A stretch of 64,000 nt of DNA from Anaeromyxobacter diazotrophicus (lineage in GTDB: Bacteria > Myxococcota > Myxococcia > Myxococcales > Anaeromyxobacteraceae), in the NCBI RefSeq assembly GCF_013340205.1, contig NZ_BJTG01000005.1:310001-374000 (forward strand), given 5' to 3'. Under the pieces are notes generated by a model, which saw only the letters and a list, made by a program, of their open reading frames with translations, made no database searches and was not told the DNA's origin. Shown one piece after another: positions 46,644 through 57,157 of the stretch (the stretch's first letter is position 1; the number at the start of each line of letters is the position of its first letter). The position numbers and the translations under genes were made by a program.

Positions 46644-49600
46644 ATGGATCGCAGCCAGATCGAGGACCTCTACCCGCTCACGCCGATGCAGGCGGGCATG
46701 CTGTTCCACGGGCGGCTCGCGCCCGACGCCGGGCTCTACGTCGAGCAGCTCTCCTGCCTGCTCGAGGGCGACCTCGACGTGGGCGCGCTGGGGCGAGCCT
46801 GGGCCGCTGCGCTGGCGCGCCACCCCGTCCTCCGCACCGGCTTCGCCGGCGACGGTCTGCGCGAGCCGCTCCAGGTGGTGCAGCGCACGGTGGACCTCCC
46901 GCTCGCGGTGCTGGACTGGAGCGGGCTCTCCCCGGCCGAGCAGGAGGCGCGGCTCTCGACGCTCGCCGCCGAGGAGCGGCGGCGCGGGTTCGACGTCGCG
47001 ACGCCACCGCTCATGCGGCTGCACCTCGCCCGCACCGGGCCGCGCGCGCACCGGCTGGTCTGGACCTATCACCACGTGCTGCTCGACGGCTGGTCGGTGC
47101 CGCTCCTGCTCAAGGAGGTCCTCGCCGGCTACGAGGCCGCCCGGCGGGGCGCCGCGCCCGTGCTGGCGCCCGCCCGGCCCTTCCGCGACTACGTCGCCTG
47201 GCTACGCCAGCAGGATCGCGCGCAGGCCGAGCGCTTCTGGCGGCGCGCCCTCGAAGGCGTGGAGGGCCCGACGCCGCTGGCGGTCGAGCGGCCGCCGGCG
47301 CCTGCGCCCGGGGCGGCGCAGGAGCAGACGCTCCGGCTCTCGCCGGAGGCGACCGATCGCCTGCAGCGGCTCGCCCGTGGCGCGCGGGTGACGCTCGGGA
47401 CCGTGATGCAAGGCGCGTGGGCGCTGCTCCTCGGGCGCTACGGCGGGCTGGAAGACGTGGTGTTCGGCGCGACCGTGTCGGGCCGGCCGCCCGAGCTGCC
47501 CGGCGTGGAGGAGATGCTCGGGCTCTTCATCAACACCCTGCCGGTGCGGGTGAGGCTCCCGCCCGACGCGCCGGTCGTCCGTTGGCTCTCGGCCCTCCAG
47601 GCGGAGCAGCTGGAGGCGCGCCAGTACGCCTACGCGCCGCTGGTCGACGTGCAGGGCTGGAGCGCCGTACCGCGCGGCACCCCGCTGTTCGAGACGCTGC
47701 TCGTCTTCCAGAACTACCCCGAGGAGGGCGCGGGCGGCGCGGGGACCCTGACCGTCGCCGACGTGCGGACGGCGGACGCGAACCCCTACCCGGTGACGCT
47801 GGTGGCCGGCGTCGACCGCGTGCTGGTGCTGCGGCTCCTGCACGACGTGGATCGCCTGGACGGCGCGTCGGCGTCCCGGCTCCTCTCCCAGCTCGCCACG
47901 CTGCTCGAGGCGCTCGCCGCGAACCCGGAGCGGCCGCTCGGGCAGGTCCCGCTCGCCTCCGAGGCGGAGCGACGGCTCGTGCTCGAGACCTGGAACGCCA
48001 CCCGCATGCCCGCGCCGTGGGAGGGAGGGGCGCACCGCCCGTTCGAGGCCGCGGTCGCGGCGCGCCCGCAGGCTGTCGCGCTCGACACCGGCGCCGAGCG
48101 CCTGAGCTACGCCGAGCTCGACCGACGCGCGGCCCGCGCGGCCCTGCGCCTGGCCGAGCTGGGGGTGGGCGCCGAGGCGCTCGTCGCGCTCGCGCTCGAC
48201 GACGGCGCCGCCATGGTGGCCGCGCTCCTGGCCGTGCTGAAGGCGGGCGGGGCCTGGCTGCCCCTCGACCCGGCCTACCCCCGCGAGCGGATCGAGCTCA
48301 CGCTGGCCGACTCCGGCGCCCGCGTCCTCGTCGCGGCGCCCGAGCTGACGCGGTCGCTGGCGGTCTCGCCCGGCGTGCGCTGCGTCGATCCGGCCGCGCT
48401 GTTCTCCTCCGGCATGGAGCTCCGGCCGAGCCGCGAGGCTTCGCCCGACCAGCTCGCGTACGCCATCTACACCTCCGGCTCGACGGGCCGGCCCAAGGGG
48501 GCGCTCCTCCACCACCGCGGCCTCTGCAACGTGGCGCGCGCCTACGCCCAGGTGGCCGGCCTCGGTCCGGAGGCGCGGGTGCTGCAGTTCTTCTCCTTCG
48601 GGTTCGACGCCTCGGTGCTGGAAATCTTCGCGACCTTCGCGGGCCAGGCGGAGCTCCACGTCGCGTCGCGCAACGAGAGGGCGTCGATCGCCGGGCTGAG
48701 GCGGCTCCTCGCCGACCGCGCGATCGCGATCACCACGCTCCCGCCCGCGGTCTTGGCGCTGCTGCCCTCCGAGGGGTTGCCCGCGCTGCGCACCGTCGTC
48801 TCCGGCGGCGAGGCGTGCCCGGTCGAGGTGGCGGCCCGCTGGGCGGCCGGGCGGCAATTCCTCAACGCCTATGGACCTACCGAGACCTCCGTCGCCGCCG
48901 CCTGGCACCGCGTCGATCCCGCTGCGCCGCCCGGCACGCGCGTCCCGATCGGTAGGCCGATCGCGAACGTCCGCGCCTACGTGCTCGACCGGCAGGGGCA
49001 GCTCCAGCCGCCGGGCGTGCCGGGCGAGCTGTGCGTCGGCGGCGCCGGCGTCGGGCGCGGTTACCTGAACCGCCCCGAGCTCACCTCCGAGCGGTTCGTC
49101 CACGATCCGTTCGCGCCCGACCCGGGCGTCCGCATGTACCGCACCGGCGACGTCGCGCTGTGGCGGCCGGACGGGGCGCTCGACCTGGTCGGGCGGCTCG
49201 ACGACCAGGTCAAGATCCGCGGCTTCCGCGTCGAGCCGGGCGAGATCGAGGCCGCGCTGCGCCGCGCGCGGGGCGTGCGGAGCGCGGCGGTGGTGGCGTG
49301 CGCCGCCGCGTCGGGCGGCCTCCGGCTGGTCGCGTACGTCGTCCCCGCGACCGGCGAGACGATCGACCCGGCGCGGCTGCGCGAGGCGCTGGCGCGGACC
49401 TTGCCCGAGCACATGATCCCCTCCGCCTTCGTCGCGCTCGACGCGCTGCCCCTCACGCCGAGCGGAAAGGTCGATCGGCGGGCGCTGCCCGCGCCGGACG
49501 CCGGGGCGCGGGCCCGCGGCGAGCCGCCGCTCGAGCCCCGCGACCTCCTCGAGGCCGAGCTGCGCCAGATCTGGGAGGAGGTGCTGGAGGTCCACCCGGT

Positions 49601-50573
49601 CGGCGTGCGCGACCGCTTCTTCGAGCTGGGGGGCCACTCGCTGCTCGCGGTGCGCGCGCTGGCGCTCATCGAGCAGCGGCTCGGGCGTGGCCTGTCGCTG
49701 GCCGCGTTCTTCTCCGAGCCCACCATCGAGGAGCTGGCGCGCGTGCTCCGCGCGCTGGCGGGCGGGGAGCCCCCGTCGGCGGTGGTGCCGCTCCAGCCGA
49801 GAGGAGACCGGCGGCCGCTCTGGTTCGTGCACCCGTCGGGCGGGAGCGTCCACTGGTACGCGCGCCTGGCGCGCGCCATGGGGAAGGAGCGGCCGTTCCT
49901 GGGGCTGCAGGCGCCCGACATCGAGGGTGAAGGTCCGTTCGACACCACCATCGAGGCGATGGCGGCCCGGTACCTGGCGGCGATCCGCGCGCGCCAGCCG
50001 TCGGGGCCGTATCTCCTCGGCGGCTGGTCGATGGGCGTGGCGGTCGCCTTCGAGCTGGCGCAACGGCTGCGCGCCGCGCGCGAGGAGGTGGCTTGCCTCG
50101 CGCTGCTCGACCAGGGGCCGCGCGTCCCGGGCGACGTCCCGCTCGACGACGCCGCCTACCTCGTCGACACCTTCGGGCAGCACGTGCCGCTGGTGGCGGA
50201 GCACCTCCGGCGGCTCGACCCGGGGTCCCAGGTCGCCCACGTGTACGCCGAGGCGCGACGGATCGGCTGGTTGTTGCCCGAGGTGACGGAGGCGCAGTTC
50301 GCCCGCTTCGTGCGCGTGCTGCGGGCCCACACCGACGCGTTCCGCCGCTACCGACCTGCCCCCTACCCGGGACGGATCACCGTCGTGCGCACCGCGGCTG
50401 CGCGCGGAACCGGCGGCCTCGGCTGGGAGGCGCTCGCCGCCGGCGGCGTCGACGTCATCGAGGTCCCCGGCGACCACCTGACCATGCTCGACAAACCGCA
50501 CGTCCGCGCCCTCGCCGCGGCGCTCGCGCTCGCCCTCGAGGCGGCGGAAGGGAGCTCTCGCCATGTCCGCTGA
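46644..50573 (+). CDS. NRPS, termination module 12 (C-A-T-TE)
   Basis: A 1309-residue protein. C about 10-435 opens [18 protein letters not shown] (COM acceptor/D-C-L type, matching the D-residue delivered by module 11) with [10 protein letters not shown] about 455-955 has pocket D-A-L-T-V-G-A-V, which I cannot assign (hydrophobic lining). T Ser about 999 ([10 protein letters not shown]). Type I thioesterase about 1055-1300 has the nucleophile motif GGWSMG (Ser about 1129) and a late His in GDHLTMLD; it releases the full-length peptide by hydrolysis or cyclisation. No Ser/Thr module is recognisable, so a lactone is not obviously expected; a lactam through a basic side chain or a linear product is possible. 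The ATG at 46644 follows GGAGGAGGGG. It overlaps the exporter gene by 11 nt. Confidence 0.93.
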   Translation: MDRSQIEDLYPLTPMQAGMLFHGRLAPDAGLYVEQLSCLLEGDLDVGALGRAWAAALARHPVLRTGFAGDGLREPLQVVQRTVDLPLAVLDWSGLSPAEQEARLSTLAAEERRRGFDVATPPLMRLHLARTGPRAHRLVWTYHHVLLDGWSVPLLLKEVLAGYEAARRGAAPVLAPARPFRDYVAWLRQQDRAQAERFWRRALEGVEGPTPLAVERPPAPAPGAAQEQTLRLSPEATDRLQRLARGARVTLGTVMQGAWALLLGRYGGLEDVVFGATVSGRPPELPGVEEMLGLFINTLPVRVRLPPDAPVVRWLSALQAEQLEARQYAYAPLVDVQGWSAVPRGTPLFETLLVFQNYPEEGAGGAGTLTVADVRTADANPYPVTLVAGVDRVLVLRLLHDVDRLDGASASRLLSQLATLLEALAANPERPLGQVPLASEAERRLVLETWNATRMPAPWEGGAHRPFEAAVAARPQAVALDTGAERLSYAELDRRAARAALRLAELGVGAEALVALALDDGAAMVAALLAVLKAGGAWLPLDPAYPRERIELTLADSGARVLVAAPELTRSLAVSPGVRCVDPAALFSSGMELRPSREASPDQLAYAIYTSGSTGRPKGALLHHRGLCNVARAYAQVAGLGPEARVLQFFSFGFDASVLEIFATFAGQAELHVASRNERASIAGLRRLLADRAIAITTLPPAVLALLPSEGLPALRTVVSGGEACPVEVAARWAAGRQFLNAYGPTETSVAAAWHRVDPAAPPGTRVPIGRPIANVRAYVLDRQGQLQPPGVPGELCVGGAGVGRGYLNRPELTSERFVHDPFAPDPGVRMYRTGDVALWRPDGALDLVGRLDDQVKIRGFRVEPGEIEAALRRARGVRSAAVVACAAASGGLRLVAYVVPATGETIDPARLREALARTLPEHMIPSAFVALDALPLTPSGKVDRRALPAPDAGARARGEPPLEPRDLLEAELRQIWEEVLEVHPVGVRDRFFELGGHSLLAVRALALIEQRLGRGLSLAAFFSEPTIEELARVLRALAGGEPPSAVVPLQPRGDRRPLWFVHPSGGSVHWYARLARAMGKERPFLGLQAPDIEGEGPFDTTIEAMAARYLAAIRARQPSGPYLLGGWSMGVAVAFELAQRLRAAREEVACLALLDQGPRVPGDVPLDDAAYLVDTFGQHVPLVAEHLRRLDPGSQVAHVYAEARRIGWLLPEVTEAQFARFVRVLRAHTDAFRRYRPAPYPGRITVVRTAAARGTGGLGWEALAAGGVDVIEVPGDHLTMLDKPHVRALAAALALALEAAEGSSRHVR

Positions 50574-51897
50574 CGCGCCGGCCCGCCCCACGCGGCTGTT
50601 CAACAAGAACTTCGTCCTGCTATGGCAAGGCCAGCTCGTGAGCGCGCTCGGCAACCACGCCTTCGTGCTCGCGACCTCGTGGTGGGTGAAGGAGGCGACC
50701 GGCTCGGCGACGCTGCTCGGGCTCTACCTCGTCCTCTCCAGCGTCCCGTCGCTGCTGCTCGAGCCCATCGGCGGGACGTACGCCGACCGCCACTCGCGGC
50801 GGAACGTGCTCATCACCACCGACGCGCTGAGCGGGGTGGCGCTGCTCCTCGCCGGGACGTGGATGTACGTGGCGCGGCCCGGCGCGACGGCCGGGTTCAT
50901 CGGGCTCGCCGTCCTGACCGTTCTCCTCGACGCCGCGAGTGCCTTCTTCAACCCCGCCATCTCGGCCGCCATCCCCGACCTCGTCCCGCGCCAGCGGATC
51001 GGCGGCGCCAACTCGGCGATCGAGGTGGTCGCGCAGCTCTCCACCTTCGCGGGGCAGGGGCTCGGCGGAATCCTCTTCACCGCCGTCGGGGCGCCCATCA
51101 TGCTGCTCATCGACGGCGTCTCGTTCCTCTTCTCCGCCGGGACCGAGGCCTTCATCCAGATCCCGCAGCGGCTCCCGGCGCGGCGGACGAACGGGCGGCG
51201 CGCCGCGCTGGAGTTCCTGGCCGAGCTCGGGCGCGGGTTCCGCTACATCTGGGCCGCGCGGGGCCTGCGCTCGCTGGTGCTCGCCTCGGCCGCCCTCAAC
51301 TTCTTCGCCGTCCCGATCATCGTCCTCATGCCGTTCTTCGTGGAGGACACGCTCGGCGCGGACGCGCGCTGGTACGGCTTCATCGCCGCGGCGTACGGGG
51401 TGGGCTCGCTCGCCGGCTCGGTCGCGGCCGGGATCGGGCGTCCGTCGGGCGGCGCGCGGCGGGCCCGGATGCTGGCGCTCTTCGCGCTCCAGGCGGGCAC
51501 CTGCCTCGCCCTGGCGCTGGTAAGGCACCCGCTGCCGGCGCTGGCGGTGGCGGCGCTCGGCGGCGCGTTCGGCGGTGCCCTCACCATCTACGTCGTCACC
51601 ATCGTCCAGGTCACGACGCCGGAGGACATGCGCGGTCGGGTCTTCGGCCTCCTCGGTACCATCGCCGGCAGCATCTCGCCGATCGCCATGATGCTCGCCG
51701 GCCTGGCCGCCGACTGGACGGGGCGGAAGGTCCCCGCCATCTACGCGGGCTGCGGCGCCGCCATGCTGGTCGTGGCGGCGGTGGCCGCGTCGCGCCGCAC
51801 CTTCCGCACCTTCATCGCCCTCGACCTGACGGAGCCGACGCCGGAGGCGCCCGCCGGGTCCGGCCGCGCCCTCGCCGCCCCGGAGGTGGTGCCGTGA
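50563..51897 (+). CDS. MFS transporter, probable peptide exporter
   Basis: A 444-residue inner-membrane protein of the MFS_3/EntS-like group, with the family opening [19 protein letters not shown] and the loop 2-3 signature region [15 protein letters not shown]. About 11-12 hydrophobic segments are visible; another family-typical stretch is [16 protein letters not shown]. This group includes exporters of NRPS siderophores and multidrug pumps, so export of the NRPS product across the inner membrane, or self-resistance, is the natural inference. The C-terminal ~35 residues are a soluble tail. It starts inside the end of the termination-module gene (11-nt overlap), and its stop overlaps the GTG of the thioesterase gene. 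Confidence 0.9.
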   Translation: MSADAPARPTRLFNKNFVLLWQGQLVSALGNHAFVLATSWWVKEATGSATLLGLYLVLSSVPSLLLEPIGGTYADRHSRRNVLITTDALSGVALLLAGTWMYVARPGATAGFIGLAVLTVLLDAASAFFNPAISAAIPDLVPRQRIGGANSAIEVVAQLSTFAGQGLGGILFTAVGAPIMLLIDGVSFLFSAGTEAFIQIPQRLPARRTNGRRAALEFLAELGRGFRYIWAARGLRSLVLASAALNFFAVPIIVLMPFFVEDTLGADARWYGFIAAAYGVGSLAGSVAAGIGRPSGGARRARMLALFALQAGTCLALALVRHPLPALAVAALGGAFGGALTIYVVTIVQVTTPEDMRGRVFGLLGTIAGSISPIAMMLAGLAADWTGRKVPAIYAGCGAAMLVVAAVAASRRTFRTFIALDLTEPTPEAPAGSGRALAAPEVVP

Positions 51898-52685
51898 GCG
51901 CGCCCGAGCCGCTCGCGTTCACGGCCTCGCCGCCGGCGTCGCCGTGGCTGCCCTACCCGCCCCGCCCGGCGGGCGGGCGGCTGCGCCTGTTCTGCTTCCC
52001 GCACTCGGGCGCGGGCGCCTCCGCCTACGCCTGCTGGCGCCGCGCGCTCGCGAGCGCCGAGGTCTGCCCGGTGGAGCTGCCCGGGCACGGGCGGCGACTC
52101 GGCGAGCCCCGGCTCTGCCGGATGGAGTCGCTCGTGCGCGGGGCCGTGGGGGCGCTGCTCCCGTTCCTCCGGCCCCCCTTCGCGCTCTTCGGCCACAGCC
52201 TGGGCGCGCTGGTGGCGTTCGAGGTGGCGCGGACCCTGGAGCGCGAGCACCAACTCTCCCCGGCGGTGCTCATCGCCTCCGGGCACGGCGCTCCGCAGCT
52301 GGCGCGGCCGCGGGAATCCTTGCACGCGCTGTCCGAGCCGGAGCTGGTGGCCCGCATCGAGCGGATGGGCGGGACGCCGGCCGGCGTGCTGACCCACCCC
52401 GAGCTGCGGGCGCTCTTCGTCCCGGTGCTACGGGCCGACCTCGAGCTGGGCGAGACCTACGCCTACCGACCGGGCCCGCCGCTCGCGTGCCCGGTCTCCG
52501 CGCTGGGCGGGCTCGACGACGACGAGGTGGGCTGGACCGAGCTCGAGGGATGGCGCGAGCAGACGCGCGGCGGCTGGAAGCTGCGGATGCTGCCTGGAGG
52601 CCACTTCTTCCCCTTCGCGCACGGCTCGGGTGCGCTGGCGGCGCTCGCCGAGGACCTCGGCGGCCTGGCCCGAGGCGTCACGTGA
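51894..52685 (+). CDS. type II thioesterase (NRPS editing)
   Basis: A 263-residue alpha/beta hydrolase of the GrsT/SrfAD family that clears misprimed or stalled carrier domains. Motifs: RLFCFPHSGAGASAY near the N-terminus, the nucleophile elbow FGHSLGALVAFE (Ser about 100), DDDEVGWTELEGW, and catalytic His in PGGHFFPF. The start is GTG at 51894, overlapping the exporter stop as GTGA. It is the usual companion of an NRPS line. Its stop overlaps the next GTG start. Confidence 0.93.
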   Translation: MSAPEPLAFTASPPASPWLPYPPRPAGGRLRLFCFPHSGAGASAYACWRRALASAEVCPVELPGHGRRLGEPRLCRMESLVRGAVGALLPFLRPPFALFGHSLGALVAFEVARTLEREHQLSPAVLIASGHGAPQLARPRESLHALSEPELVARIERMGGTPAGVLTHPELRALFVPVLRADLELGETYAYRPGPPLACPVSALGGLDDDEVGWTELEGWREQTRGGWKLRMLPGGHFFPFAHGSGALAALAEDLGGLARGVT

Positions 52686-53455
52686 CGCCCTTCACCCGAC
52701 CGCCCCCGGACCCCGTGCTGGACGCAGGTACCGTCCACGCCTGGCGCGCCCGGCTCACGCTCCCCGCGCCGGAGCTGCGGGCGCTGGCGGCCTCGCTCTC
52801 CGACGACGAGCTGCGCCGCGCCGCGCGCTTCCGCTTCGCCGTTCACCGGGACCGGTTCATCGCGGCGCGCGGGCAGCTGCGGCTCCTCCTCGCCCGCTAC
52901 CTGGGTCTCGCGCCGAGCGCCGTCGCCTTCGAGCGAGGTCCCTTCGGCAAGCCGCGCCTCGCGGGCGGGGGCCCGCGCTTCAGCGCCTCGCACTCCGAGG
53001 AGCTGGCGCTGTACGCGGTGGCGGCGGACCGGGAGGTGGGGATCGACGTGGAGCGCGTCCGGCCCATGGCCGCCCTGGCGGCCGTGGCCGACCAGTTCTT
53101 CGCGCCGGGCGAGGCGCGGGCGCTCCGCGCGCTCGCGGGCGAGGCGCGGGCGCGGGCCTTCTTCGCCTGCTGGACGCGAAAGGAGGCCCTGCTCAAGGCG
53201 GCCGGCGTCGGGCTCACCGCAGCGCTCGAGGCCGTCGAGGTGGGGTTCGGTCCCGATCCGGCGGTGCTGCGCCGAGCGTTCTCAGCGGGCGAGGAGCCTG
53301 CGTGCTCGACGGTGGTCACGCTCCGGCCGGCGCCCGGCTACGCCGGCGCGCTGGCGGCGAATGGGCTGGAGCTGGAGGTGCGGTGCTGGACCTTCGCCGA
53401 GGAGGGCTCGGCGGCGGAGACGGACGAGCAGTCCGAGAGGGAGATCGAGGCATGA
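52682..53455 (+). CDS. 4'-phosphopantetheinyl transferase, Sfp type
   Basis: A 257-residue enzyme that converts apo- to holo-carrier domains by adding phosphopantetheine from CoA to the carrier Ser; the twelve T domains here are the evident substrates. Sfp-type motifs are visible: GPFGKPRLA, FSASHSEELALYAV, REVGIDVERVR (Mg-binding Asp/Glu) and FFACWTRKEALLKAAGVGL. The start is GTG at 52682, in a GTGA overlap with the thioesterase gene. The C-terminus overlaps the lipoprotein start (ATGA). A last stretch rich in acidic residues (EEGSAAETDEQSERE) extends past the usual core. Confidence 0.93.
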   Translation: MTPFTRPPPDPVLDAGTVHAWRARLTLPAPELRALAASLSDDELRRAARFRFAVHRDRFIAARGQLRLLLARYLGLAPSAVAFERGPFGKPRLAGGGPRFSASHSEELALYAVAADREVGIDVERVRPMAALAAVADQFFAPGEARALRALAGEARARAFFACWTRKEALLKAAGVGLTAALEAVEVGFGPDPAVLRRAFSAGEEPACSTVVTLRPAPGYAGALAANGLELEVRCWTFAEEGSAAETDEQSEREIEA

Positions 53456-54318
53456 CGAGAGCAGCGTGGATCACGGCGGCGTGCACGACGGCGGCGGCGC
53501 TCACCTTGGCGTGCGGGAGCGGAAACGGTGGGAAGGGCACGCCGGCCGACCAGGGCTCGAACGGCGGGCCGAGCGGTGGAGGTGGCAGCGGCGCCGGCGG
53601 TGGGGGGACGGGCGGTACCGGGGGGAGCGGCGGGAGCACCGCCCTGGCCGCGGGCCCGGCGGCCATCGGGAACGCAGCCGCCGGCGTGCTGATGCTGACG
53701 GACGGCGCGACTTCGATGCTGCGGGTGCAGGACGCGTCGGGGTGGCAGAGCCCGCCCGCCGCGGGGAAGTGCGTGGACGTGAAGGCCGATCACGGCCTAT
53801 CCGGGACATGGTGCACCGACTCCAGCACCCAGAGCCACTTCACGGGCGCCGGCGACGTCGTCCGGCGCGGCGTCACCTGGCACGAGACGGTCCAGCTCGT
53901 CGTGACGCGCGGCGCCGGGGCGAACCTCCTGGTCGTGAGCTGGTCGGGGAAGCTCACCGGCCCGGGTGGGGCGGTGGTGACGGCGGCCGCGAACGGCACG
54001 GCCACGGTCGACCTCGGCACGTTTCACGTCGCGTACCGCGACGCCGGCACGGCGCAGCTCAGGTCGCCGGCCACGGTCGACGTCGACGCGACCTTCAAGA
54101 TCGCGGCGGACTGGGGTGAAGGCGGCCTCACCGGCGACATCCCGCTCGTCTTCACCGCCAAGGACGGCGCGCACGGCGCGCTCACCTACGATCTCGCCAG
54201 CCTGACCGGCACCGGCAGCGTGGCGGACGCCGGCGACAAGGCGCTGGCGGCGCTCGCGGTGGCGAACGACACCACCGTCACCGTCACGTACCAGGACGGC
54301 CACGTCGAGACCCTGTAG
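53452..54318 (+). CDS. putative lipoprotein of unknown function
   Basis: A 288-residue protein I do not recognise. It starts with a positively charged, hydrophobic signal sequence ending LTLACGSG. The Cys fits a lipoprotein signal, although the -3 position is Thr rather than the usual Leu/Val/Ile. Residues about 22-62 are a flexible Gly/Ser-rich linker. The remaining ~225 residues alternate hydrophobic and polar residues (for example VQLVVTRGAGANLLVVSWSG and TVTVTYQDGH), suggesting an all-beta domain; there is one Cys pair (KCVDV..., TWCTD). It is likely membrane-anchored on the periplasmic or outer-membrane side. It is translationally coupled to the phosphopantetheinyl transferase gene (ATGA) and followed 31 nt later by the ABC system, so a role in product export, immunity or the Lol-like system is possible. 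Confidence 0.75.
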   Translation: MTRAAWITAACTTAAALTLACGSGNGGKGTPADQGSNGGPSGGGGSGAGGGGTGGTGGSGGSTALAAGPAAIGNAAAGVLMLTDGATSMLRVQDASGWQSPPAAGKCVDVKADHGLSGTWCTDSSTQSHFTGAGDVVRRGVTWHETVQLVVTRGAGANLLVVSWSGKLTGPGGAVVTAAANGTATVDLGTFHVAYRDAGTAQLRSPATVDVDATFKIAADWGEGGLTGDIPLVFTAKDGAHGALTYDLASLTGTGSVADAGDKALAALAVANDTTVTVTYQDGHVETL

Positions 54319-54349
54319 CGGCGGCGACGCGACCGGCGGAGGCGGACCG

Positions 54350-55063
54350 ATGCGCGAGGCGATCGTCTCGGTGCAGGAGGTGAGCAAGGTCTACCGGCTC
54401 GGCAAGACCGAGGTCCGGGCGCTGTCCGGCGTCTCGCTCGAGATCGAGCAGGGCGAGTTCCTGGCCATCGCGGGACCCTCGGGGAGCGGCAAGACCACGC
54501 TCCTCAACCTGGTCGGCTGCATGGACACCCCCACGGCCGGTTCCGTGTCGGTGGCCGGGCAGCCGACCGCCTCCCTCGGCGAGCGCGCGCTGACGGAGCT
54601 CCGGCTCCGGCGCATCGGCTTCGTCTTCCAGACGTTCAACCTGGTGGCGGTGCTGTCGGTGGAGCAGAACGTGGAGCTGCCGTTGCTCCTGCAGGGCGGG
54701 CGCGCGCGCCGCGAGCGGCGGGCGCGGGTGGCGGAGCTGCTCGCCCGGGTGGGCCTCGACGCCCATGCCCGCCACCGCCCGAGCGAGCTCTCCGGCGGCC
54801 AGCGACAGCGCGTGGCCATCGCGCGCGCTCTCGTCGGAGGCCCGGCGCTCGTCCTCGCCGACGAGCCCACCGCCAACCTCGACTCGCGCACCGGCGGCGA
54901 GGTGGTGGACCTCATGAAGGAGTTGAACCAGCGGGACGGCACCACCTTCGTCTTCTCGACCCACGACCCGCGCGTCATGGGGCACGCCTCGCGGCTCGTC
55001 GAGATCGCGGACGGGCGCCTGGTCGCGCCGGCCGAGCCGCGGGCGCTGGGGGGCGGCGCATGA
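54350..55063 (+). CDS. ABC transporter ATP-binding protein, LolD/MacB type
   Basis: A 237-residue ATPase of the LolD/MacB/FtsE group. It has Walker A GPSGSGKTTLLN, Q-loop FVFQTFNLV, signature [16 protein letters not shown], Walker B LVLADEPTANLDS and switch His FSTHDPRV. It pairs with the two FtsX-type permeases directly downstream (ATGA overlap with the first). Proteins of this group drive mechanotransmission, such as lipoprotein extraction (LolCDE) or periplasmic efflux (MacB), rather than classical import. The 31-nt gap to the lipoprotein gene is the largest since 6763. Confidence 0.93.
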   Translation: MREAIVSVQEVSKVYRLGKTEVRALSGVSLEIEQGEFLAIAGPSGSGKTTLLNLVGCMDTPTAGSVSVAGQPTASLGERALTELRLRRIGFVFQTFNLVAVLSVEQNVELPLLLQGGRARRERRARVAELLARVGLDAHARHRPSELSGGQRQRVAIARALVGGPALVLADEPTANLDSRTGGEVVDLMKELNQRDGTTFVFSTHDPRVMGHASRLVEIADGRLVAPAEPRALGGGA

Positions 55064-57156
55064 TCGGCCGCCCCGCCGCCGCCGGGATCCTGCTGCGGAT
55101 CGCGCTCCGCGACCTCGTGGCGAGCCGCGCCAAGACCGCGGTGGTCGGGGGGATCGTCCTCTTCGCGGCCGCGCTGGCGGTGGCGGGCGGGGCGGTGGTG
55201 GAGGCGATGGACCGGGGCATGGCGGCCGCGGTCCAGGGCAGCCTCTCCGGGCAGCTCCAGCTCCAGGACGCGCGGTCGCGCGACGTGGTGGCGCTCTACG
55301 GCGGCACGCTCGGGGAGCCCGACCTCCTGCCGTTCGAGGACTTCGCCCGGGTGAAGGCGGCGGTGACGGCGGTGCCTGGCGTGAAGGCGGTGGTGCCCAT
55401 GGGCGTGGGCGAGGCTTCGCTCCTCGTGCCGAGCGCCTTCGACGTGGCGCTGGAGGAGCTGCGCGCCGACGTCCGGGCCCGCGAGGTGGGTGGAGGCCCG
55501 GAGCTCGCGGCGCGCGAGACGGCCCACCGCGCGCGCGCCCGCCGCATGGTGGCCCTCCTCCAGGCGGAGCGCGCCGGGCCCGGCGGGCTCGACGGGGCGG
55601 CGGCGGAGGATCCGGACCAGGTCGCGGCGCTCGCCCAGGCGGCCTCGGACCCGTTCTGGAAGGGCTACCCGCGCGACCCGCTCGGCGCGCTCGAGCTGCT
55701 CGAGAACCGCGTCGCGCCCCTCGCGGCGAGCAGCGCGGCGCTGCCGGTGCGGTACGTCGGGACCGATCTCGAGGCGTTCCGGCGCGCCTTCGAGCGGCTG
55801 GAGGTGGTGGAGGGACAGCTCGTGCCGCCGGGTGCGCGCGGGCTCCTGGTGGGAAAGCGGTACGCGGAGGAGTGGCTGAAGCTCAAGACGGCGCGGCGCC
55901 TCGACCAGATCCACGACGCGCTCCAGCGGCACCGCCGCCTCGCCGGCGACCCCGAGCTGGCGCGCGCCGCCGCCGACGCGCGGCGGCAGGCGCGCGAGAT
56001 CCTGCTGCAGCTCGACCCGCTCCAGGCGGAGGAGGCGGGCCGGCGGCTGCGGCGCGCGCTCGGCTCGGCCGAGCCCGATCTGACGCGCCTCCTCGACGCG
56101 CTCCTCACGGTGGACGACGCGACCTTCGAGGCCCGCTACCGGATCTTCTACGGCGAGCTCGCGCCGCTCCTGCGGCTGTATGCGGTGCGGCCGGGCGACA
56201 CGGTCACCCTCCAGGCCGCCAGCCGGTCCGGCTACACGCGCGCGGTCAACGTGAAGGTGTGGGGCTTCGTCCAGTTCCGGGGCCTCGAGAGCTCCACCTT
56301 CGCCGCCGCCGCGAGCCTGCTCGACCTCCTGTCCTTCCGCGAGCTGTACGGCTGGCTCACGCCGGAGCGCGCGGCCGAGATCCACGCGCTGCAGGAGGCG
56401 TCCGGGACCGGCGGCCTCTCGCGCGAGGAGGCGGAGGCGGCGCTCTTCGGCCCGGGCAGCGCCGTGGTCGAGGAGGGGAGGAGCGCTCGCATCGCCGAGC
56501 CCGCCCCGCCGCCGCGCCACGTCGCGCGCCCGGCCGCGCCGGCGACGCAGGAGGAGCTCGACCGCGGCGTCGCGCCGCACGCGGCCGTGATCCTGGACGA
56601 CCCCTCCCGCTCCGCCGAGGCCGCCCTCGCCATCGAGGCCGCCGGGCGCCGGGCGGGGCTGTCGCTCCGGGCCGTCTCCTGGCAGGAGGCCTCGGGCGCG
56701 GTGGGCGAGTTCGTGGCCGTGGCCCGGCTCGTGCTCTGGGCGGCGGTCGCGGTCGTGCTGGCGGTGGCGCTCGTCATCGTCAGCAACGCGCTCGTCATCG
56801 CCACCCTGCAGCGCGTGAGCGAGATCGGCACGCTGCGCGCCATCGGCGCGCAGCGCGGGTTCGTCCGCGCGCTCGTGGTCGGCGAGGCGCTGGCGGTGGG
56901 GCTGGTCTTCGGCGGCGCCGGGGCGGGGCTCGGGGCGCTCCTGGTGGCGGCGGTGCGGGCGATGGGGGGCATCCCGGCCGCGAGCGACGAGCTGGCCTTC
57001 GTCTTCTCCGGGCCCGCGCTCGTGCCGGTGCTCTCGCGCGGCTCGGTGGCGGTGGCGCTCCTGGCCGTGCTGACCGTGACCGCCGGGGCGGCGCTCTACC
57101 CGGCGCTCCTCGCGACGCGGGTGAGCCCGCTCGCCGCCATGCAGACGGACGACTGA
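55060..57156 (+). CDS. FtsX/LolE-type ABC permease with very large periplasmic region
   Basis: A 698-residue inner-membrane permease. One transmembrane segment lies near residues 25-45, then about 500 residues that should be periplasmic, then three C-terminal segments from about 550. The FtsX-family signature ISEIGTLRAIGAQ-like stretch (SEIGTLRAIGAQRGFV) and the typical end ALYPALLATRVSPLAAMQ are present. LolC/LolE and MacB permeases are usually about 400-650 residues, so the periplasmic part is unusually long; it includes helical, charged stretches (for example around residues 270-345). It is translationally coupled to the ATPase gene and 1 nt from the second permease gene, suggesting a heterodimeric transporter. 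The substrate is not identifiable. Confidence 0.88.
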   Translation: MIGRPAAAGILLRIALRDLVASRAKTAVVGGIVLFAAALAVAGGAVVEAMDRGMAAAVQGSLSGQLQLQDARSRDVVALYGGTLGEPDLLPFEDFARVKAAVTAVPGVKAVVPMGVGEASLLVPSAFDVALEELRADVRAREVGGGPELAARETAHRARARRMVALLQAERAGPGGLDGAAAEDPDQVAALAQAASDPFWKGYPRDPLGALELLENRVAPLAASSAALPVRYVGTDLEAFRRAFERLEVVEGQLVPPGARGLLVGKRYAEEWLKLKTARRLDQIHDALQRHRRLAGDPELARAAADARRQAREILLQLDPLQAEEAGRRLRRALGSAEPDLTRLLDALLTVDDATFEARYRIFYGELAPLLRLYAVRPGDTVTLQAASRSGYTRAVNVKVWGFVQFRGLESSTFAAAASLLDLLSFRELYGWLTPERAAEIHALQEASGTGGLSREEAEAALFGPGSAVVEEGRSARIAEPAPPPRHVARPAAPATQEELDRGVAPHAAVILDDPSRSAEAALAIEAAGRRAGLSLRAVSWQEASGAVGEFVAVARLVLWAAVAVVLAVALVIVSNALVIATLQRVSEIGTLRAIGAQRGFVRALVVGEALAVGLVFGGAGAGLGALLVAAVRAMGGIPAASDELAFVFSGPALVPVLSRGSVAVALLAVLTVTAGAALYPALLATRVSPLAAMQTDD

Positions 57157-57157
57157 C

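Noticed and set aside
53530-53640. Gly-rich stretch of the lipoprotein considered as a frameshifted or repeat-expanded region
   Set aside because: The frame is continuous, codons are varied, and Gly/Ser linkers of this kind are common after lipoprotein Cys residues in myxobacterial proteins.
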